15,160 bases of DNA, from NCBI GenBank assembly GCA_009885515.1, contig VFKO01000622.1, positions 1 to 15,160 of the forward strand. The letters run 5' to 3'. This stretch comes from Rhodobiaceae bacterium. GTDB lineage: Bacteria > Pseudomonadota > Alphaproteobacteria > Micropepsales > Micropepsaceae. A model generated the notes under the pieces. The model saw nothing but the letters and a program-made list of their open reading frames with translations, searched no databases and had not been told where the DNA came from. Below, piece after piece: positions 14,408 through 15,160 of this stretch (within the stretch, counting starts at the first letter, position 1; each line of letters begins with the position of its first letter). The position numbers and the translations under genes are program-made.

Positions 14408-15160
14408 CTACCCGCCCCCGGCGACTGCGCCCACCAAATCGAAATCGCCGCCCATGACCGCTTCGAACTTGCCGCTGCGCCAGCCGCGTTTGGCGTCGCG
14501 CACCAGCGGTGAAACGCCACTCCGGTAGCGTCGCACCACGGCGCTGCTGACCGGCACCGCGTCGAGGGCGCGTTTCAACTCGCGTCCGGCAGTGTCTTGT
14601 CTGAGCTCGCCCGCAGGCGCGGGCGCAACACGCACACGTGCCGTCAATCGTGGCGCCTCGCTGTCTTCAGGCTCCAGAACATGAAGCCCCGCCTCCTCGC
14701 TCAACAGGCGATGCGCGCCAAATCCGGAAACCGCCAATAGCGCCGGCCCGCCATATGAAAACTCGCGGGCCTGCATCCCCCGCTTGGAAGCCCATGCTTT
14801 GTACATGCCCAACACCTGGCGGCTCCACGCAATCGCCGCCGCCGTTTCGCCACCACCGTCAAGCGCCACTTCGACCGACACCACGCTTTCAACCGGCGCG
14901 TTGGCCAAGGCATCAATCGAGCCCGCCTTCGCCAAGTAAATCTGGCGCGCCAGCCGCCCCATGAGATCATGAGAAAAAGGACTGCCGCCGTTTCGCCCCT
15001 TATCCAGACGTTCACGCAACCCCTCGGCCGTTTTGGCGGCGGCTTTCACGCGATCCATCAGCGCATAGCGCGACAAGACATCATAACGATCCGCGCGCGA
15101 CCAAATCGCCGGATCCGCGATTTCAACCGACAGCTTGGCGGACAAGGTCTGCCATTCCGC
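14408..15160 (-). CDS. Class I release-factor (RF2)-like PCRF protein without SPF and GGQ motifs; 5' end outside window
   Basis: The frame is open to the right edge. A TTG at 15145 is possible, but it has no ribosome site and coding continues upstream (AEWQT), so the gene is probably longer. Numbered from the TTG, residues 1-50 resemble the RF2 helical N-domain (ADPAIWSRADR resembles the family pattern DPDFWND). Residues 87-175 match the PCRF domain: VEVALDGGGETAAAIAWSRQ, then MYKAWASKRG, then GAHRLLSEEAGLHVL. Where RF2 has SPF followed by RRHTSF there is EPEDSEAPRLTARVRV. The GGQ-bearing stretch is absent, about 20 residues taking its place. Residues 203-237 again follow the RF2 C-terminus (VRDAKRGWRSGKFEAVMGGDFD against KDLRTGV-type and AVLDGDLD patterns). 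It should neither read stop codons nor hydrolyse peptidyl-tRNA. Role unknown; fusion to an upstream domain is possible. Confidence 0.7.
   Translation of the reverse strand, partial: AEWQTLSAKLSVEIADPAIWSRADRYDVLSRYALMDRVKAAAKTAEGLRERLDKGRNGGSPFSHDLMGRLARQIYLAKAGSIDALANAPVESVVSVEVALDGGGETAAAIAWSRQVLGMYKAWASKRGMQAREFSYGGPALLAVSGFGAHRLLSEEAGLHVLEPEDSEAPRLTARVRVAPAPAGELRQDTAGRELKRALDAVPVSSAVVRRYRSGVSPLVRDAKRGWRSGKFEAVMGGDFDLVGAVAGGG

Noticed and set aside
1..15160. CRISPR array, tRNA, rRNA, integrase or prophage signals
   Set aside because: No regularly spaced direct repeats, cloverleaf-type sequence ends, rRNA-like stretches or recombinase motifs were seen. The repeats present are palindromic intergenic elements.

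Overview
The window looks like chromosomal DNA from a GC-rich alphaproteobacterium. The evidence is the hda-ppk-ppx gene run, the pairing of a DUF2066 protein with a CDP-alcohol phosphatidyltransferase, the codon bias that leaves long antisense reading frames open, and the small palindromic repeats between genes. No rRNA, tRNA, CRISPR array, transposase or phage gene was seen. Genus cannot be named from the sequence alone.

Layout, left to right. Positions 3-1139 hold the 3' part of a MacB-type ABC transporter permease, open at the left edge, followed by a 144-bp element with perfect 36-bp inverted arms and a T-run. A DUF502 membrane protein (1361-2026, minus) is divergent from an exported DUF2066 protein (2238-3356), whose end overlaps a CDP-alcohol phosphatidyltransferase (3295-3912). 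A repeat copy sits on that gene's stop codon. Next come a membrane-anchored protein of unknown function (3989-4840, minus), two tandem paralogous LuxR-type regulators (4951-5673 and 5760-6482, minus), a long intergenic region, and a divergent predicted outer-membrane beta-barrel protein (7069-8721). A second palindromic element precedes an alpha/beta hydrolase (8922-9728). That gene converges on the minus-strand operon hda (13489-14211), ppk (11205-13433) and ppx/gppA (9733-11199). Two more repeat copies lie upstream of hda. The last gene (14408-15160, minus, open at the right edge) encodes a class I release-factor-like protein without the stop-codon-reading or GGQ parts.

How the genes work together. 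Hda resets DnaA after replication initiation. Ppk makes polyphosphate and Ppx/GppA degrades it or pppGpp, so the operon joins replication control to stress and phosphate metabolism. DUF2066, the phosphatidyltransferase, DUF502 and the MacB permease are envelope functions. The tandem LuxR proteins lack the residues that bind acyl-homoserine lactones and probably sense something else; the divergent outer-membrane protein is a possible target.

Two observations deserve most attention. First, the repeats at 3909-3982 and 14275-14337 are inverted copies sharing 32 identical bases. Inverting the DNA between them would place hda-ppk-ppx directly behind DUF2066-phosphatidyltransferase in one direction, the order I recall as common in alphaproteobacteria. 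Second, the release-factor-like protein at the right edge keeps the PCRF fold and the extreme C-terminal segment of RF2 but has lost both active motifs.
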